Assembly: GCA_048498315.1 (NCBI GenBank)
Contig: JBEHYF010000041.1
Span: 1-38,433 of the forward strand
Origin: Actinoallomurus sp048498315
Lineage (GTDB): Bacteria > Actinomycetota > Actinomycetes > Streptosporangiales > Streptosporangiaceae
Direction of reading: 5' to 3'
Length of the DNA: 38,433 nt
Positions 13,670 to 21,188 of the stretch are shown one piece after another; the first letter of the stretch is position 1, and the number at the start of each line of letters is the position of its first letter. Below the pieces are notes generated by a model. That model was not told the origin of the DNA. It ran no database searches and worked only from the letters and a program-made list of their open reading frames with translations. Position numbers and translations under genes: made by a program.

Positions 13670-15262
13670 ATGTCCGCCTCCGACGCCGGCCACGCACCCG
13701 GCACGGCATGGCTGCAGCGGCCGCTGGTCCTGGACGCGATCGTCGTGGCGTCCCTCGCCGTCATGTCGCTGCTGTGGGGCGGCCCGATGTTCCTCGGCCC
13801 GAAGGGGGCGCTGGCGTTCGGCGACGCCTGGCCGGTCGCGTTCGCGAAGTGGTGGGTGCCCGCCGGCGTCGCGCTCGCCGCCCTGCTCGTACGCCGCCGC
13901 CTGCCGGTCACGGTCTTCGTCATCACCGCCGCCGTCGCCGGATACCACATGTCCCAGGGCTGGTCGGCGCTGCCGGCGGACGCGGCGGCGCCGCTCGCGC
14001 TGTTCACGGTGGTGACCCGGCACTCGCCCAGGCGCGCTCTCGCGGTGGTGGCCGGCGCCCTCGTCGCGTCGGCCTGCTGGGCCGGCTACGTCGACCGGGC
14101 CGGCGCCGTGCCGCCGAAGGCGGCGTTCACCGGCACCCTGAGCCAGAAGGTCGCCGAGGGCGCGCAGAAGAAGCTCGCCGGCGAGCCGGGGGCGGCCGTG
14201 AACAAGTACGTCTTCAAGGCACCCGACCGCCTGCCGACGTCGTGGGGCGGATTCCCGGTCCTGGCCCTCGTGGTCGGCCTGGCCTGGCTGGCGGGAGAGA
14301 ACTCCCGGCACCGGCAGGCCCACCTCGCGGCGCTGGCCCAGCGGGCCGCCGACCTCGAACGCGACCGCGCCCGGCAGGCCGAGCTGGCGACGGCGGCCGA
14401 ACGCGCCCGGATCTCCCGCGAGCTGCACGACGTCGTCGCGCACGGCCTGTCAGTGATCGTCATCCAGGCGCAGGGCGGTGCCGCGGAGCTGGCGAACCGC
14501 CCGCAGCGCACGCGCGAGGCGCTGGAGGCGATCGTCACCACCGGGCGTCAGGCGCTCGCCGAGATGCGCCGCCTGCTCGGGGTCCTGCGCGACCCAGGTG
14601 AGTCCGGCCCGCCCATGGAACCGCAGGCGCGCCTGTCCGACCTGCCCCGCCTGGTCGCCCGGATGCGGCAGGCGGGCATGCGGATCGACCACGCCTGCGC
14701 GCCGCTGCCCGGCGGGCTGCCCATGGCGGTCGAGCTGGCGGCGTACCGGAGCGTCCAGGAGGCGCTCACGAACGTCGCCAAGCACGCCGGGCCGGACGCC
14801 GCGGTCACGGTCCGGGTGTCCCACGAACACGGTCACCTGGTCGTCACGGTGACCGACGACGGCGGCCGCCCGGCGCCGGCACGCGCCCGCGAGCCCGCCC
14901 ACGCCGCCATCCCCGTTCGCGTCCCCGACGACGGACGCGCCGGCCCGAACGGGCGACCCGCCGGCGACGGGACCGCCCCGGCTCTCCCACGTACCGCCGT
15001 CACGAGTGCGGACCCGGTTCCCGGGCCCGGGCCCGGCGCCGTCCACGCCGCGAGGCCGGAGCGCGGCGTGCCATCCGCCCGTACCGGCGTGGAACGGGTG
15101 GACCTCATGACGTCCGGCGGTCCAGGCGGCGCCGGAGGGCACGGGCTGCGCGGCATGCGGGAGCGCGCGAGCCTTCTCGGCGGCGACCTGCGGGCCGGCC
15201 CGCGTCCCGGAGGAGGCTTCGAGGTGCGGGTCTGGCTGCCGACCGGGATCGGGGCGCCGTGA
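13670..15262 (+). CDS. Sensor histidine kinase (NarL/DesK type, HisKA_3)
   Basis: Membrane sensor kinase that phosphorylates the adjacent response regulator. The 530-aa product has an N-terminal block with about four to five membrane segments (roughly residues 20-215), a short coiled linker, HisKA_3 with ELHDVVAHGLSV (H253 is the phosphorylated His), and a HATPase_c domain with an N-box (VQEALTNVAKHAG) and D-box (VTDDGG near 394-399). Between the D-box and the G-box (GGHGLRGMRERA near 489-500) is an insertion of about 85 Pro/Ala/Arg-rich residues where the ATP lid normally spans about ten. ATG 13670 is chosen for the leaderless -10. The stop overlaps the regulator's GTG (GTGA), so translation is coupled. 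The signal is unknown. Confidence 0.88.
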   Translation: MSASDAGHAPGTAWLQRPLVLDAIVVASLAVMSLLWGGPMFLGPKGALAFGDAWPVAFAKWWVPAGVALAALLVRRRLPVTVFVITAAVAGYHMSQGWSALPADAAAPLALFTVVTRHSPRRALAVVAGALVASACWAGYVDRAGAVPPKAAFTGTLSQKVAEGAQKKLAGEPGAAVNKYVFKAPDRLPTSWGGFPVLALVVGLAWLAGENSRHRQAHLAALAQRAADLERDRARQAELATAAERARISRELHDVVAHGLSVIVIQAQGGAAELANRPQRTREALEAIVTTGRQALAEMRRLLGVLRDPGESGPPMEPQARLSDLPRLVARMRQAGMRIDHACAPLPGGLPMAVELAAYRSVQEALTNVAKHAGPDAAVTVRVSHEHGHLVVTVTDDGGRPAPARAREPAHAAIPVRVPDDGRAGPNGRPAGDGTAPALPRTAVTSADPVPGPGPGAVHAARPERGVPSARTGVERVDLMTSGGPGGAGGHGLRGMRERASLLGGDLRAGPRPGGGFEVRVWLPTGIGAP

Positions 15263-15936
15263 CCATCCGGGTGGTGCTGGTGGACGACCAGGCGCTCGTG
15301 CGTACGGGCCTGCGCATGGTGCTGTCGAACGCGCCGGGCATCGAGGTCGTCGGCGAGGCCGCCGACGGCGCCGAGGGCGTGGCGGCGGTCGCGCGGCTGT
15401 CGCCCGACGTCGTGCTGATGGACGTCCGGATGCCCGGCATGGACGGCGTGGAGGCCACCCGCCGCATCCGGGCCGCCTCCGCGGGAGGCGGCGGGCCGCG
15501 CATCGTGATCCTCACGACGTTCGACCTGGACCAGTACGTCTTCGCGGCGCTCCGGGCGGGTGCCAGCGGCTTCCTGCTCAAGGACGCCCTGGCCGACGAG
15601 CTGGTCAAGGCCGTGCGCGTCGTCGCCTCCGGCGAGGCGGTGACCGCCCCGACCGTCACGCGGCGGCTGCTCGAACGGTTCGCCGGGTCGCTGCCGGCCG
15701 ATGACGGCCGGGCGGCCTCCCTCGACGTCCTGACACCGCGCGAGCGCGAGGTGCTCGGGCTGGTCGCGCGCGGCCTGTCGAACGCGGAGATCGCCGCCCG
15801 GCTGTACCTGTCGGAGGGCACCGTGAAGGCACACGTCAGCCGGATCTTCACCAAGCTCGACCTGCGGGATCGCGTGCAGGCGGTGATCGTCGCGTACGAG
15901 ACGGGCCTCATCCGCGTCGGCGTCGACGAGCCCTGA
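15259..15936 (+). CDS. LuxR/NarL-family response regulator
   Basis: DNA-binding partner of the upstream kinase, 225 aa. Receiver domain: D9-D10 acidic pair, phospho-acceptor D55 in VVLMDVRMPGMDG, and the conserved Lys in FLLKDA. A C-terminal GerE/LuxR helix-turn-helix follows (LTPREREVLGLVARGLSNAEIA, then EGTVKAHVSRI). The GTG start overlaps the kinase stop by 4 nt (GTGA), so the two are co-expressed. No neighbouring ABC transporter or effector is cotranscribed, so its targets are unknown. Confidence 0.93.
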   Translation: MTIRVVLVDDQALVRTGLRMVLSNAPGIEVVGEAADGAEGVAAVARLSPDVVLMDVRMPGMDGVEATRRIRAASAGGGGPRIVILTTFDLDQYVFAALRAGASGFLLKDALADELVKAVRVVASGEAVTAPTVTRRLLERFAGSLPADDGRAASLDVLTPREREVLGLVARGLSNAEIAARLYLSEGTVKAHVSRIFTKLDLRDRVQAVIVAYETGLIRVGVDEP

Positions 15937-16018
15937 CGCGGCCGGCCCCGCAGCCCTCCCGCCGTTCCTGGCCGGCCGTTCCGATCCGGCTGTACCGATC
16001 CGGCTTGTTCTGAGCGAT

Positions 16019-16040
16019 CCGGCCGGTCCGAGCCGGCCGG
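16019..16040. terminator. Hairpin between convergent genes
   Basis: CCGGCCGG (16019-16026) and CCGGCCGG (16033-16040) form an 8-bp stem with a 6-nt loop between the response regulator (plus) and the GNAT gene (minus). Three copies of GATCCGGC-like sequence lie within the preceding 50 nt. Confidence 0.6.
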
Positions 16041-16095
16041 CGACGGCTGCGCCGGATGCAGGCGGCCGTGGCCGATGCCGGGCCGGGCGGCGGCG

Positions 16096-16650
16096 TCAGG
16101 CGGCGGGAGGCAGCGGGAGAAGGAAGGCGACGGATCCGCTGTCGGTGCGGATGGCGGGGGCGTCCGGCCAGCCGCCGCGGACGGCGGCGATCGCGGCGAC
16201 GTTGACGGTGAGCACGTCGGCGCGCAGTTCCTCGACGCCGCGCTCACGGGCCGACTCGGTCAGGCGGGTGAGGAGCTGCCGGGCCACGCCCCGGCGCTGC
16301 CAGGCGTCCGGGACCATCACCGCCACGTCCGCCGTGTGGGGCAGAGCGTCGTCGCGCACGTACTCGGCGACGCCGACGACCTCGGTGCCCGCCAGCGCGA
16401 TCAGCACCTCGCGATCCCAGTGGTCGACGCGGGCCAGCATGCCCGCGTAGGCGAACGGGATGTGCGGGCTGCCGACGAAGAACCGGTTGTACAGGCTCTG
16501 CCGCGACAGCCGCATGCCGAGGACCCCGTCCAGGTCGCCCGGTTTGAATGGGCGCACGGTGAGGCACGGCCCGTCGGCGGCCGGAACGACGCGTCTCCGG
16601 CACCCGGTTTCCGGAGGGCCTACCGTATTGAGTCTCGTCACGAAACCCAT
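16096..16650 (-). CDS. GNAT family N-acetyltransferase
   Basis: Acetyl-CoA-dependent acetyltransferase fold, about 184 aa. The domain begins at LTVRPFKPGDLDGVLGM. AEYVRD and TADVAVMVPDAWQRRGVARQLL carry the core strand and the acetyl-CoA pyrophosphate loop (Q/RxxGxG/A, here QRRGVA), and the NVAAIAAVRGGW helix closes the fold. The RLSRQSLYNRFF segment is seen in GNATs related to the C-terminal domain of protein lysine acetyltransferases, so a protein substrate is possible but unproven. The start is uncertain: ATG 16650 has no Shine-Dalgarno, and a GTG three codons on is possible. It lies downstream of an HxlR regulator. Confidence 0.75.
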   Translation of the reverse strand: MGFVTRLNTVGPPETGCRRRVVPAADGPCLTVRPFKPGDLDGVLGMRLSRQSLYNRFFVGSPHIPFAYAGMLARVDHWDREVLIALAGTEVVGVAEYVRDDALPHTADVAVMVPDAWQRRGVARQLLTRLTESARERGVEELRADVLTVNVAAIAAVRGGWPDAPAIRTDSGSVAFLLPLPPAA

Positions 16651-16663
16651 TGCAGCGCAGTTG

Positions 16664-16680
16664 GGTCGCTTGAAGCAACC
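16664..16680. promoter_or_regulatory. Imperfect palindrome before the GNAT gene
   Basis: GGTCGCTTGAAGCAACC is a 17-bp inverted repeat with one mismatch pair, 14 nt upstream of the GNAT start and downstream of the HxlR stop. It may be an operator, possibly for the neighbouring HxlR protein. Confidence 0.35.
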
Positions 16681-16733
16681 GATAACCCGTAGAGATCGGA
16701 ACGTCCGGGAGACACCTCGTCGCCTGCGGCCGG

Positions 16734-17228
16734 TCAGCGGACGGCGGGCTCGTCCTGAGGCGTGGTGGAGGGGGAGGCCGGGCGGTCGCCGGGGCCGGGG
16801 CGCGTCTCGATGTCGGCCGGACCCAGCGGCGCGCCGCACGCCGAGCAGGTGAAACCGGGAGTCAGCCGGCCGGCGCAGCCGTGGTGCACGAGCAACATCG
16901 GCGGGCCGTCGGGCGCGTAATACTCATCGCCCCACATGAGCAGCGACACCATGGCCCGCCACAGGCCGACGCCCTTGCGGGTCAGGCGGTACTCGTACCG
17001 CTCGGGCCGCTCGTGGTAGCGGTGCCGGCGCAGGATGCCCTCATCGCACAGGCGGTTCAGCCGGTCGGTGAGCACATTGCGCGCGACGCCGAGGTTCGCC
17101 TGGAAGTCGTCGAACCGGCGGATGCCATTGAAGGCGTCGCGGATCACCAGCAGCGTCCAGCGGTCGCCGACGATCTCCAGCGCCCGGGCGATGGAACAGT
17201 TCTGATCGTCGTACGTGCGGTGGAGCAC
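16734..17228 (-). CDS. HxlR-family winged-helix transcriptional regulator
   Basis: DNA-binding regulator, 164 aa. The HxlR signature is clear: QNCSIARALEIVGDRWTLLVIRDAF with a Cys near residue 10 that is redox-active in some relatives, then FDDFQANLGVARNVLTDRLNRLCDEGIL (recognition helix) and the wing YHERPERYEYRLTRKG. The C-terminus adds a CSACGAPL pair (CxxC), which may bind zinc with the upstream Cys. The start is GTG 17228, with TACCCT 6 nt upstream and TTGCCT 17 nt further, so it is leaderless. The 83-nt gap to the GNAT gene has a palindrome. It may regulate itself and that gene. Confidence 0.87.
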   Translation of the reverse strand: MLHRTYDDQNCSIARALEIVGDRWTLLVIRDAFNGIRRFDDFQANLGVARNVLTDRLNRLCDEGILRRHRYHERPERYEYRLTRKGVGLWRAMVSLLMWGDEYYAPDGPPMLLVHHGCAGRLTPGFTCSACGAPLGPADIETRPGPGDRPASPSTTPQDEPAVR

Positions 17229-17234
17229 GAACCC

Positions 17235-17263
17235 AGGGTAGGCAACCGGGTTGTGTGAGGCAA
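17235..17263 (-). promoter_or_regulatory. Promoter of the HxlR gene with repeated GTTGCCT
   Basis: Minus strand: TTGCCT (-35, 17263-17258), 17-nt spacer, TACCCT (-10, 17240-17235), 6 nt, GTG start. GTTGCCT occurs twice, once at the -35 and once directly before the -10, a layout that suits binding by the regulator itself. Confidence 0.55.
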
Positions 17264-17284
17264 CGCACCGCGTCGCGGCCACGA

Positions 17285-17311
17285 GGGTGACCGCACGTCG
17301 CGCGATCACCC
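17285..17311 (-). terminator. Weak hairpin after fbaA
   Basis: GGGTGA (17285-17290) and TCACCC (17306-17311) pair, with further CGC/GCG pairing inside, starting 17 nt past the fbaA stop. Confidence 0.4.
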
Positions 17312-17327
17312 TTGGGCGGCGGCGGCG

Positions 17328-18350
17328 TTACTTGATCTTCTTGCCGGCGGAGAGGAGGTTCTCGCAGGCTTCGACCACGCGGGCCGCCATGCCCTGCTCG
17401 GCCGCCTTGCCGTACGAGCGGGGGTCGTAGACCTTCTTGCTGCCGACGTCGCCGTCCACCTTGAGGACGCCGTCGTAGTTCTTGAACATGTGGTCGGCGA
17501 TCGGCCGGGTGAAGGCGTACTGCGTGTCGGTGTCGATGTTCATCTTCACGACGCCGTACGACACCGCCTCGCGGATCTCCTCCAGCGTCGACCCGGAGCC
17601 GCCGTGGAACACCAGGTCGAACGGCTTCTCCTTGCCGTACTTGGACCCGACGGCCTCCTGGATCTCCTTCAGCACGCTGGGTCGCAGCTTCACGTGGCCC
17701 GGCTTGTACACGCCGTGCACGTTGCCGAACGTCGCCGCGAGGATGTAGCGGCCCTTCTCGCCGAGACCGACCGCCTCGACCGTGGCGAGGGCGTCGCCCG
17801 GCGTCGTGTAGAGCTTCTCGTTGATCTCGCCGACGATGCCGTCCTCCTCGCCGCCGACGACGCCGATCTCCATCTCCATGATGACGTGGGCCTTGGCGCA
17901 CTCCTCGATCAGCTCGGCGGCGATCGAGAGGTTCTCCTCCAGCGGAACGGCCGAGCCGTCCCACATGTGCGACTGGAACAGCGGCTCCTCCCCGCGCGCC
18001 ACCCGCTCCTGAGAGATCTTCACCAGCGGCTTCATGAAGCCGTCGAGCTTGTTCTTCGGGCAGTGGTCGGTGTGCAGTGCGATCTGCACGGGGTAGTTCC
18101 TCGCGACCACGCGCGCGTACTCGGCCAGCGCCGTCGCGCCCGCGACCATGTCCTTGACCGACGCACCGGAGAGGAACTCCGCGCCGCCGGTCGAGACCTG
18201 GATGATCCCGTCGCTCTCGGCCTCGGCGAAGCCGCGCAGCGCGGCGTTCAGCGTCTGGCTGGAGGTGACGTTGATCGCGGGGTAGGCGAAGCCCTCACGC
18301 TTTGCCCGATCGAGCATCTCCGCGTATACCTCTGGCGTCGCGATGGGCAT
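17328..18350 (-). CDS. fbaA: Class II fructose-bisphosphate aldolase
   Basis: Zinc-dependent aldolase interconverting fructose 1,6-bisphosphate with DHAP and glyceraldehyde 3-phosphate in glycolysis and gluconeogenesis. The 340-aa product shows ALHTDHCPKNK with D95 (catalytic) and H96 (zinc), later zinc-ligand histidines in the GVYKPGHVKLRP and VFHGGSGS regions, and phosphate-binding GGSGS. Length and motifs fit the class IIa actinobacterial enzyme. ATG 18350 has AAGGAAG about 6-7 nt upstream; an upstream ATG at 18389 would add 13 unlikely residues. It is divergent from the DedA gene, the same pairing as in Mycobacterium. Confidence 0.95.
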   Translation of the reverse strand: MPIATPEVYAEMLDRAKREGFAYPAINVTSSQTLNAALRGFAEAESDGIIQVSTGGAEFLSGASVKDMVAGATALAEYARVVARNYPVQIALHTDHCPKNKLDGFMKPLVKISQERVARGEEPLFQSHMWDGSAVPLEENLSIAAELIEECAKAHVIMEMEIGVVGGEEDGIVGEINEKLYTTPGDALATVEAVGLGEKGRYILAATFGNVHGVYKPGHVKLRPSVLKEIQEAVGSKYGKEKPFDLVFHGGSGSTLEEIREAVSYGVVKMNIDTDTQYAFTRPIADHMFKNYDGVLKVDGDVGSKKVYDPRSYGKAAEQGMAARVVEACENLLSAGKKIK

Positions 18351-18441
18351 GGCTCTTCCTTCCTTGGCGTGGCTCCCGGCCCGGCTCACAGTCCAGTATC
18401 CCGAAATCCTTGCCCTGCCCGGACCAGGCCACGCCTACCGG

Positions 18442-18447
18442 TACGCT
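18442..18447 (+). promoter_or_regulatory. Leaderless -10 element of the DedA gene
   Basis: TACGCT is followed by 7 nt (CGGGCGC) and the GTG at 18455. Confidence 0.5.
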
Positions 18448-18454
18448 CGGGCGC

Positions 18455-19141
18455 GTGGCTCTCGCCGTGAACCTCCTTGATCCGAAGTCGCTGATCGCGA
18501 CGTTCGGGCTCATCGGAATCCTCGCCGTCATCTTCGCTGAGACCGGCCTGCTCGTGGGGTTCTTCCTGCCCGGCGACACCCTGCTGGTCAGCGCCGGCAT
18601 CTTCACGACGTCCGCCGCGGCGGGCGCCGGCATCAAGCCCCTATCCCTGCCCGTCCTGATGGCCGGCGCGCCGCTGTGCGCGATCGCGGGCGCGCAACTG
18701 GGGCACCATCTCGGCGCTCGGTACGGAAGAAAGCTCTTCGACCGGCCGAATTCCCGGCTGTTCCGGCAGGAGCACGTCGAGAAGGCCGAGCACTATTTCA
18801 ACAGGTTCGGCCCGGTGAAGGCCGTGGTGCTGGCGCGGTTCGTGCCGGTCGTGCGCACGTTCCTCAACCCGCTGGCCGGCATCCTGGAGATGCCCGCAGG
18901 CCGTTTCCTCGTCTGGAACGCCGTCGGCGGCATCGTCTGGACCGAGACGATCGTTCTGCTCGGCCGCTTCCTCGGCGACCGGGTGAAAGGCATCGACAAG
19001 TACGTCCTGCCGGTGGTGGCGGTGGCGGTGTTGCTGTCCGTCGTTCCCGTGGTCCGTGAGGTGCTGAAAGGCCGGCAGAAAGCCGGCGATTCCCGGCCGC
19101 GGCGAAAGACGGCCGAGCCATCTGGCCGTCACCGTCGCTGA
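18455..19141 (+). CDS. DedA/VTT-domain family membrane protein
   Basis: Multi-span inner-membrane protein of 228 aa. Recent work links the DedA family to flipping of undecaprenyl phosphate or phospholipids and to membrane homeostasis. Typical elements: FAETGLLVGFFLPGDTLLVSAG near the N-terminus (E and PGD conserved), YFNRFGPVKAVVLARFVPVVRTFLNPLAG in the middle (R and P conserved), and WNAVGGIVW toward the end. About four to five hydrophobic segments and a basic tail (RPRRK) follow. GTG 18455 is chosen from the leaderless -10; a GTG four codons later is possible. It is divergent from fbaA, with a small membrane-anchored protein gene 29 nt downstream. Confidence 0.87.
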   Translation: MALAVNLLDPKSLIATFGLIGILAVIFAETGLLVGFFLPGDTLLVSAGIFTTSAAAGAGIKPLSLPVLMAGAPLCAIAGAQLGHHLGARYGRKLFDRPNSRLFRQEHVEKAEHYFNRFGPVKAVVLARFVPVVRTFLNPLAGILEMPAGRFLVWNAVGGIVWTETIVLLGRFLGDRVKGIDKYVLPVVAVAVLLSVVPVVREVLKGRQKAGDSRPRRKTAEPSGRHRR

Positions 19142-19157
19142 CGGCTCCGGTTATCGC

Positions 19158-19163
19158 TAACCT
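19158..19163 (+). promoter_or_regulatory. Leaderless -10 element of the DUF4115-like gene
   Basis: TAACCT is followed by 7 nt (CCAGCCT) and the GTG at 19171, all within the 29-nt gap after the DedA stop. Confidence 0.5.
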
Positions 19164-19170
19164 CCAGCCT

Positions 19171-19638
19171 GTGGGACGTCACCGATCAGACCCGATGGGT
19201 CTAGCACGCATCGCCATCGCGGCGTTGGCCGTAACGCTCGCACTGGGACTTTTGATCCTCGGTGGCGTATCTCTGTGGGGCGCGCTCACGAAGGACTCCG
19301 GCCCGGCCAACGCCGCCTCGGCCGCCCCGTCCGTCGGCGCGAGCGGCTCCGTCCCCGCCGCCCGGCAGTCCACGTCGACGGCGAGCGCGCCAGGCAGCAA
19401 CACCGTCGTCCTGCAGTGCCTGGCCCCGCAGTGCCAGGTCTACGTCGCCGGGCCCGGGCCGACCGACGTCCAGTTCCACGGCAACCTCACCCAGAACGAG
19501 AAGCGCATCTTCAGCGACACCCGGTTGACGGTCCAGGTCTACGACGCCGGCTCCGTGGCGGTCACGATCAACGGGCACCTGCAGCCGCGCGGCAAGCGCG
19601 GCCAGGTGCGCACCTACCGCGTGCCGGCCCAGCAGTAG
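19171..19638 (+). CDS. Small membrane-anchored protein with RodZ C-terminal-like (DUF4115-like) domain
   Basis: A 155-aa protein: short basic N-terminus (GRHRSDP), one transmembrane helix (ARIAIAALAVTLALGLLILGG), a Ser/Ala/Pro linker of about 40 residues, then an extracytoplasmic beta domain of about 75 residues (VLQCLAPQCQVYVAGPG through GQVRTYRVP) with two Cys five residues apart. Its pattern, small beta strands with LTQNEKRIF and VAVTINGHLQPRGKRGQ, resembles the C-terminal DUF4115 domain of RodZ. The helix-turn-helix of RodZ is absent. This family call is tentative. GTG 19171 follows a leaderless -10. Confidence 0.65.
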   Translation: MGRHRSDPMGLARIAIAALAVTLALGLLILGGVSLWGALTKDSGPANAASAAPSVGASGSVPAARQSTSTASAPGSNTVVLQCLAPQCQVYVAGPGPTDVQFHGNLTQNEKRIFSDTRLTVQVYDAGSVAVTINGHLQPRGKRGQVRTYRVPAQQ

Positions 19639-19727
19639 CACCCGGCGGACGGCACGCCCGCTCCCGACGTCCCGGCCGTGCCGGCGGCACGCCCACCCGC
19701 CGGGAGCGCTCGGCCACACCGTCGCCG

Positions 19728-20264
19728 TCAGGCCAGGCCGAGGTCGTCCAGGGTGAACGCCGAGCGGAACTCCAGGCCGGCCTCCGCGACGCGCGCCCGC
19801 GCCCCGCGCTCGACGATCGTCGCGACGCCCACGACCTCGGCGCCCGCCGCGCGCAGCGCCTCGACGGCGGTGAGCACCGAGGTGCCGGTCGTCGAGGTGT
19901 CTTCGACGGCGAGCACCCGCCGCCCGGCCACGTCGGGGCCCTCGATGCGGCGCTGCAGCCCGTGCGTCTTGCCCTCCTTGCGCACGACGAACGCGTCGAT
20001 CCGGCGGCCGCGCGCGGCCGCGGCGTGCAGCATCGCCGTCGCCACCGGATCGGCGCCGAGCGTCAGCCCGCCGACCGCGTCGTAGCCGAGGTCGGCGGTG
20101 AGGTCGAGCATGACCCGGCCGACGATCGGCGCGGCCCGCCCGTCGAGGGTGACCCGGCGCAGATCGACGTAGAAGTCGGCCTCCTTGCCCGAGGACAGGA
20201 CGACCCGGCCGTGCACGACCGCCTTAGTCTTGATCTCGGCCAGCAACTCGTCGCGATCCGTCAT
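19728..20264 (-). CDS. pyrE: Orotate phosphoribosyltransferase
   Basis: Joins orotate and PRPP to form OMP, the penultimate step to UMP. The 178-aa product has the N-terminal KTKAVVHGRVVLSSGKEADFYVDLR orotate/PRPP region and the PRPP-binding signature VLAVEDTSTTGTSVL. ATG 20264 has no Shine-Dalgarno; TAGAGT lies 7 nt upstream, so it is probably leaderless. The gene is divergent from an alpha/beta-hydrolase whose start is only 17 nt away, and the two -10 elements overlap. Longer forms upstream would run into the hydrolase coding sequence on the other strand. Confidence 0.94.
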   Translation of the reverse strand: MTDRDELLAEIKTKAVVHGRVVLSSGKEADFYVDLRRVTLDGRAAPIVGRVMLDLTADLGYDAVGGLTLGADPVATAMLHAAAARGRRIDAFVVRKEGKTHGLQRRIEGPDVAGRRVLAVEDTSTTGTSVLTAVEALRAAGAEVVGVATIVERGARARVAEAGLEFRSAFTLDDLGLA

Positions 20265-20268
20265 GGCC

Positions 20269-20277
20269 CAGACTCTA
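20269..20277. promoter_or_regulatory. Overlapping divergent -10 elements of pyrE and the hydrolase gene
   Basis: Minus strand: TAGAGT at 20277-20272, 7 nt before the pyrE ATG. Plus strand: CAGACT at 20269-20274, 6 nt before the hydrolase ATG at 20281. The plus element is a poor match, so the bidirectional reading is tentative. Confidence 0.4.
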
Positions 20278-20280
20278 CTC

Positions 20281-20928
20281 ATGACACCTGGCACGCTCGT
20301 CCTGCTGCACAGCCCGCTGACCACGGCGTCGGCGTGGGGGATGCTGCCCGAGTCGCTCGACGGCCTGCACGTCGTCGTCCCCGACATCGCCGACGACGAC
20401 CGGCCGCCGTACGCCGGCCGTTACGTGGCACGGGCGGCCCTGGAGATCGCCGCCGCCGGGCCCCGGCCGCCCGTGGTGCTGGTCGCGCACGGCGAGGCGG
20501 GTCCGCTGCTGCCGCCGATCGGCGCGGCCCAGCGCGCGGCGCACCGCCTGGTCGGCGGGTACGTCTTCGTGGACGCGTGGCTGCCGGGCCCGGCCGGCAC
20601 GACCCGGCTCGACCAGGTCGAGCGGGTCGCGCCGGGGCTGCGCGACCTGCTCGACGCGGGGGGCGCCTACACCGGCGAGGAGCCGCCGGACGGCGTCGCC
20701 GTGCGGCCGCGCAGGCGGGACTTCTTCACCGAGGAGCTGCCGATGCCGCAGAACTGGCCGGATGCGCCCTGCGGGTACCTGCGGACGTCGGCCGCCCATG
20801 ACGCGCAGGCCCGGCAGGCCCGGCAGCGCGGCTGGACGGTCGCTGAGACGGAGGCGGGCCACTTCGCCGCCGTGGCGGACGCCCGCGGCACCGCGGAGGC
20901 GCTGACCGCGTTGATCGACGAGCTCTGA
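20281..20928 (+). CDS. Alpha/beta-hydrolase-like protein lacking the nucleophile serine
   Basis: A 215-aa protein with alpha/beta-hydrolase layout: LVLLHSPLTTASAWGML at the N-terminus (His/Gly oxyanion region), a central strand ending VVLVAHGEAGPLLP at about 66-79, and a C-terminal ETEAGHFAAVAD with the expected catalytic His. The nucleophile elbow, usually HSxAG in this subfamily, reads H70-G71-E72-A73-G74, so the catalytic serine appears to be replaced. It may be catalytically dead or use another residue. ATG 20281 is used; an in-frame ATG at 20263 shares its CATG with the pyrE start and would add six residues. Function unknown. Confidence 0.75.
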   Translation: MTPGTLVLLHSPLTTASAWGMLPESLDGLHVVVPDIADDDRPPYAGRYVARAALEIAAAGPRPPVVLVAHGEAGPLLPPIGAAQRAAHRLVGGYVFVDAWLPGPAGTTRLDQVERVAPGLRDLLDAGGAYTGEEPPDGVAVRPRRRDFFTEELPMPQNWPDAPCGYLRTSAAHDAQARQARQRGWTVAETEAGHFAAVADARGTAEALTALIDEL

Positions 20929-21188
20929 CCGGCCCGGTCGCGCCGGCGCCACGGGCCACGTCGGCGTGACCCGGCCGGGTGGACATGACGCGCCGGGCGC
21001 GCTCGCTTCCGGCGGAAGACGAAGCCGAGGAACGACGGGCGTACCGCGTTCCCCAGATGGGCCGATCCGGCGTTCGCGCGGTGGCGCTGCACGGTGACCG
21101 GAGAGCCGTGCCGCCCTATCTCCGCGGCGTGATCACTCTTGCCGCAGGACGTCTCCCACGGGATATTCCGCCCACGTGAAACGGGTGA
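20929..21188. other. Intergenic region, nothing recognised
   Basis: GC-rich stretch after the hydrolase stop. A short palindrome (GACCGGCCCGGTC at 20927-20939) overlaps the stop and might be a weak terminator. An open frame of about 66 codons from ATG 20979 has no ribosome site and no family resemblance. Confidence 0.5.

Noticed and set aside
15979..16026. Three GATCCGGC-like units as a tandem repeat element
   Set aside because: Spacing and flanks differ. They are better explained by the GC-rich terminator region between convergent genes.
20979..21179. Small plus-strand frame of 66 codons between the hydrolase and NYN genes
   Set aside because: No ribosome site, no leaderless -10 at the right spacing, Arg-rich composition and no family resemblance.
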